Notes under the pieces: model-generated | Told to the model about the DNA's origin: nothing | Database searches by the model: none | What the model saw: only the letters and a program-made list of their open reading frames with translations | Part shown: one piece after another, positions 7,011-8,903 of the stretch | Layout: each line of letters opens with the position of its first letter | Position numbering within the stretch: position 1 is the stretch's first letter | DNA from: Candidatus Puniceispirillum sp. | GTDB taxonomy: Bacteria; Pseudomonadota; Alphaproteobacteria; Puniceispirillales; Puniceispirillaceae | Assembly (NCBI GenBank): GCA_018668795.1 | Contig: JABJBD010000153.1 | Location: 1-8,903, forward strand | Reading direction: 5' to 3' | Length of the DNA stretch: 8,903 bases | Position numbers and translations under genes: made by a program

Positions 7011-8339
7011 CTAGAATAAGCGGGGAATGGGCAATATTGTGACCTGATCGCCTTTCACTCGGGCTGGATCAAACGGCGGGCGTATGATCAGAACATCGGC
7101 ATTGGCCAACACCGACAACATCGAGCTATCCTGCAAACCGGCAGGTGACACGATCGCCATACCATCCGCATCATGGGAAAGGGTCGCACGTAAATATTCC
7201 TGACGTTTGTCATTTTCACGCAGATCGGATGCCAGCATGGCATGAAATGTTATATCTTGATGACGCCTTCCTTGCATATGTGCCATAGCTGGTGCCAGAA
7301 ATATCATCGCACAAATGGCTGATGACACTGGATTACCTGGTAATCCCAAAAGAGGAACATTGTTAATCTTGCCAAAAATAACGGGCTTGCCTGGCCGCAT
7401 GGCAATCTTCCAGAAATCTATCTGGGTTTGATTATCTGATCTGCTTTGACTTGTATCACCAGTTGATCCACGAATATTGTCCAAGTCACCTGCTATATGG
7501 TCATGAACCCCAACCGATGCCCCACCACTGGTGACAATCAGATCAAGATCATCATGCGCTTCCAATATGCGTGCCACCGCGCCAGCTTCATCACGTATAA
7601 TGCCCAGATTGATGGCATTGCCCCCATTCATCTCAACAAAATCTGCAAGATATTGCGCGTTGGAGCTGACAATCTGTCCATGCGCGGGCGGCGTGCCTGG
7701 CGGCACCAGTTCATCACCCGTAGATATAATGCCAACCCGTGGCTGTTTGTAAACGTCAAGCTCGGTATGTCCTGCTGTCAGACACAGGCTTATTGCGCGC
7801 GCCGATAGCTGATGCCCAGCCTCAAGCACAATAGCGTCACGTTCCATATCCAGACCTGTTGGGCGGATATGTTTACCTGCCGGATTGCTACTTTTGATCG
7901 TAATTACGATCCCGTTGTCTTCAGAATTCGCATCAACATCTTCTTGCAGAATAATTGTATCGGCATCATCGGGTACCATCGCGCCGGTAAAAATACGCAC
8001 CGCTTCACCAGCACCGATTGTGCCAGAAAATGGATGACCAGCCGCAGATTCACCGCATCGCGTCAAGTTGGCTGGAAGTGCCTCTATATCTTTTTTGCGT
8101 ACCGCATATCCATCCATTGCTGACAGGTTAAACGCTGGCACTGATGTTTTGGCGCGAACAGGCACAGCTAATGTGCGCCCTAGCGCTGACATATAAGAAA
8201 TAGTTTCGGTTGAGGTTTTGGTTAACCCATCAATGATACGCTGTTTTGCCTCGGCAACCGCCAGCAATGGGGGACGCGCGCTTGTATTGTTCTTATCAGG
8301 GTACTTATCAGGGTGCATCATATTGTCCAGATTTACCAC
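7011..8339 (-). CDS. moeA: molybdopterin molybdenumtransferase MoeA
   Basis: MoeA inserts molybdenum into adenylylated molybdopterin, the last general step of molybdenum cofactor synthesis. Motifs in the 442-residue frame are A-M-D-G-Y-A at 74-79 (Asp76), S-T-G-D-E-L at 206-211 (Asp209, Glu210), T-S-G-G-A-S-V-G-V-H-D at 270-280 (Asp280), M-R-P-G-K-P at 314-319 and G-L-P-G-N-P-V-S-S at 332-340. These match the family's molybdopterin and metal site residues. A polar stretch at about 289-306 looks like a small insertion before the D-F-W-K strand. The start is uncertain: the longest frame begins with GTG at 8339 and has no Shine-Dalgarno sequence. ATG codons at 8321 and 8318 have a weak GGA nearby and give a 436- or 435-residue protein. 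All options overlap moaC (by 32, 14 or 11 bases), which implies coupled translation. Confidence 0.95.
   Translation of the reverse strand: MVNLDNMMHPDKYPDKNNTSARPPLLAVAEAKQRIIDGLTKTSTETISYMSALGRTLAVPVRAKTSVPAFNLSAMDGYAVRKKDIEALPANLTRCGESAAGHPFSGTIGAGEAVRIFTGAMVPDDADTIILQEDVDANSEDNGIVITIKSSNPAGKHIRPTGLDMERDAIVLEAGHQLSARAISLCLTAGHTELDVYKQPRVGIISTGDELVPPGTPPAHGQIVSSNAQYLADFVEMNGGNAINLGIIRDEAGAVARILEAHDDLDLIVTSGGASVGVHDHIAGDLDNIRGSTGDTSQSRSDNQTQIDFWKIAMRPGKPVIFGKINNVPLLGLPGNPVSSAICAMIFLAPAMAHMQGRRHQDITFHAMLASDLRENDKRQEYLRATLSHDADGMAIVSPAGLQDSSMLSVLANADVLIIRPPFDPARVKGDQVTILPIPRLF
8292..8315. repeat. 12-base tandem duplication at the moaC/moeA junction
   Basis: CTTATCAGGGTA (8292-8303) is followed directly by CTTATCAGGGTG (8304-8315), with 11 of 12 bases identical. 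In moeA it encodes the repeated H-P-D-K/Y-P-D-K near the N-terminus. The moaC TGA stop lies inside the second copy and is followed at once by an in-frame TAA. Because it is 12 bases long it keeps the moeA frame. It looks like a replication-slippage event in a tolerant N-terminal extension. Confidence 0.85.
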
Positions 8340-8784
8340 CTGATTTATGCGTCAGGCGAATATCGGTAATCTGCATGGCGCGATCGACTGATTTACACAT
8401 GTCATAAACCGTTAGCGCGGCCACATTCACCGCTGTCAATGCTTCCATTTCGACACCTGTCTGGCCAGACAGGTGGCAGGTAGCGGTAATCTCTATCCTG
8501 TTACGGTCGTGGTTTAGCGTCAGGTCAACTGCAACATGATCCAGCCCAAGCGGGTGACATAACGGGATCAGATTGGCTGTCTGCTTGGCACCCATAATAC
8601 CGGCAAGCTGGGCAATGCCAATCACATCGCCTTTTTTGGCAGTGCCATCTGCAATCATGCTCAGGGTTTCGGGCTGCATCACAACACAGCCTTTAGCAAC
8701 AGCCATCCGTGTTGTTGCTGGTTTGTCACCAACATCAACCATATGCGGTGTCCCTTTTTCGTCAAAATGGGTGAATTTTGACAT
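8308..8784 (-). CDS. moaC: cyclic pyranopterin monophosphate synthase MoaC
   Basis: MoaC converts 3',8-cyclo-7,8-dihydro-GTP, the MoaA product, to cyclic pyranopterin monophosphate, the first molybdenum cofactor intermediate with the pterin ring. The 158 residues match the normal length. Conserved blocks are M-V-D-V at 15-18, G-A-K-Q-T-A-N-L-I-P-L-C-H-P-L at 65-79, T-G-V-E-M-E-A-L at 109-116, and V-Y-D-M-C-K at 126-131 with the catalytic Asp128 and Lys131. The protein closes with K-S-G-G-K-S-G. The ATG has GAGG five bases upstream. It lies 31 bases after the trpC stop and overlaps moeA, so the two cofactor genes are probably translated from one message. No moaA is in the window. Confidence 0.97.
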   Translation of the reverse strand: MSKFTHFDEKGTPHMVDVGDKPATTRMAVAKGCVVMQPETLSMIADGTAKKGDVIGIAQLAGIMGAKQTANLIPLCHPLGLDHVAVDLTLNHDRNRIEITATCHLSGQTGVEMEALTAVNVAALTVYDMCKSVDRAMQITDIRLTHKSGGKSGQYDAP

Positions 8785-8815
8785 ATCAACCTCGTTTCAT
8801 ATGGTTGTCTAACAT

Positions 8816-8903
8816 TTAGCCAGCAGCAACCGGGTTTTCTAAAATAGCGGCTGTAGCGGCTGCGACATTATCGGCGCGCATCAGTGATTCACCAATTAAA
8901 AAG
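8816..8903 (-). CDS. trpC: indole-3-glycerol phosphate synthase TrpC, C-terminal 28 residues (cut by window edge)
   Basis: On the minus strand an open frame enters at the window edge and ends with TAA at 8816-8818. Its 28 residues contain F-L-I-G-E-S-L-M-R-A-D-N-V-A-A-A, the typical end of TrpC, where the last barrel strand reads (F/L)-(L/V)-(I/V)-G-E-S-L-M. TrpC closes the indole ring in tryptophan synthesis. The residues after this motif (about 12, ending V-A-A-G) are a variable tail. Upstream trpD and trpG would be expected beyond the window, since trp genes preceding moaC-moeA-lexA is a common alphaproteobacterial order. The fragment is short, but motif and context agree. Confidence 0.88.
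   Translation of the reverse strand, partial: FLIGESLMRADNVAAATAAILENPVAAG

Noticed and set aside
6795..7019. Plus-strand frames across the lexA start and the lexA-moeA gap
   Set aside because: They cover the lexA N-terminal coding region and its operator in antisense. Their hydrophobic look comes from reading the GTTC-rich operator, not from a real membrane protein.
1..8903. Search for CRISPR arrays, tRNA or rRNA genes, insertion sequences and attachment sites
   Set aside because: Coding sequence fills almost the whole window, gaps are below 100 bases, and no spaced repeats, cloverleaf or terminal inverted repeats were seen by eye.

Overview
The window is a gene-dense chromosomal segment of an alphaproteobacterium. 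It carries eight recognisable genes, two of them cut by the window edges, and no mobile elements, RNA genes or CRISPR arrays that I can see. Three things point to Alphaproteobacteria: GTTC-N7-GTTC type SOS operators in front of lexA; LpxI (rather than LpxH) as the UDP-2,3-diacylglucosamine hydrolase; and the order lpxI-lpxB / gltA-gltX / comEC / lexA-moeA-moaC-trpC, which I recognise as common in this class. Base composition near 50% GC in sampled stretches, together with the protein sequences, would fit a marine SAR116-like lineage. That last placement is a guess.

Layout. Bases 1-1421 (+) hold the 3' end of lpxI and complete lpxB, joined by a 4-base ATGA overlap; these are consecutive steps of lipid A synthesis. 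Bases 1433-2740 (-) hold citrate synthase (gltA), convergent with lpxB across only 11 bases. Bases 2838-4208 (-) hold glutamyl-tRNA synthetase (gltX), upstream of gltA. A good candidate gltA promoter sits in the 97-base gap and the end of gltX. Bases 4258-6339 (+) hold comEC, the DNA-uptake channel, divergent from gltX across 49 bases. Bases 6281-6916 (-) hold lexA, whose 3' end overlaps the comEC 3' end by 59 bases on the opposite strand. Bases 7011-8339 (-) hold moeA, 8308-8784 (-) moaC, and 8816-8903 (-) the 3' end of trpC.

Reading on the minus strand, trpC, moaC, moeA and lexA form one co-oriented cluster mixing tryptophan synthesis, molybdenum cofactor synthesis and SOS control. The lexA gene also has its own predicted promoter, with four GTTC (GAAC on the lexA strand) repeats over its -10 region, so it can be autoregulated independently of the upstream genes.

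I found no new multi-gene system. This is core-genome sequence. The points worth a second look are the clustered GAAC operator at lexA, the antisense overlap of comEC and lexA with a sharp AT-rich drop at the comEC end, a ComEC C-terminus without a metallo-beta-lactamase metal site, a Glu-to-Gln change at a usually conserved LpxB position, and a 12-base tandem duplication at the moaC/moeA junction. All non-coding gaps are under 100 bases.
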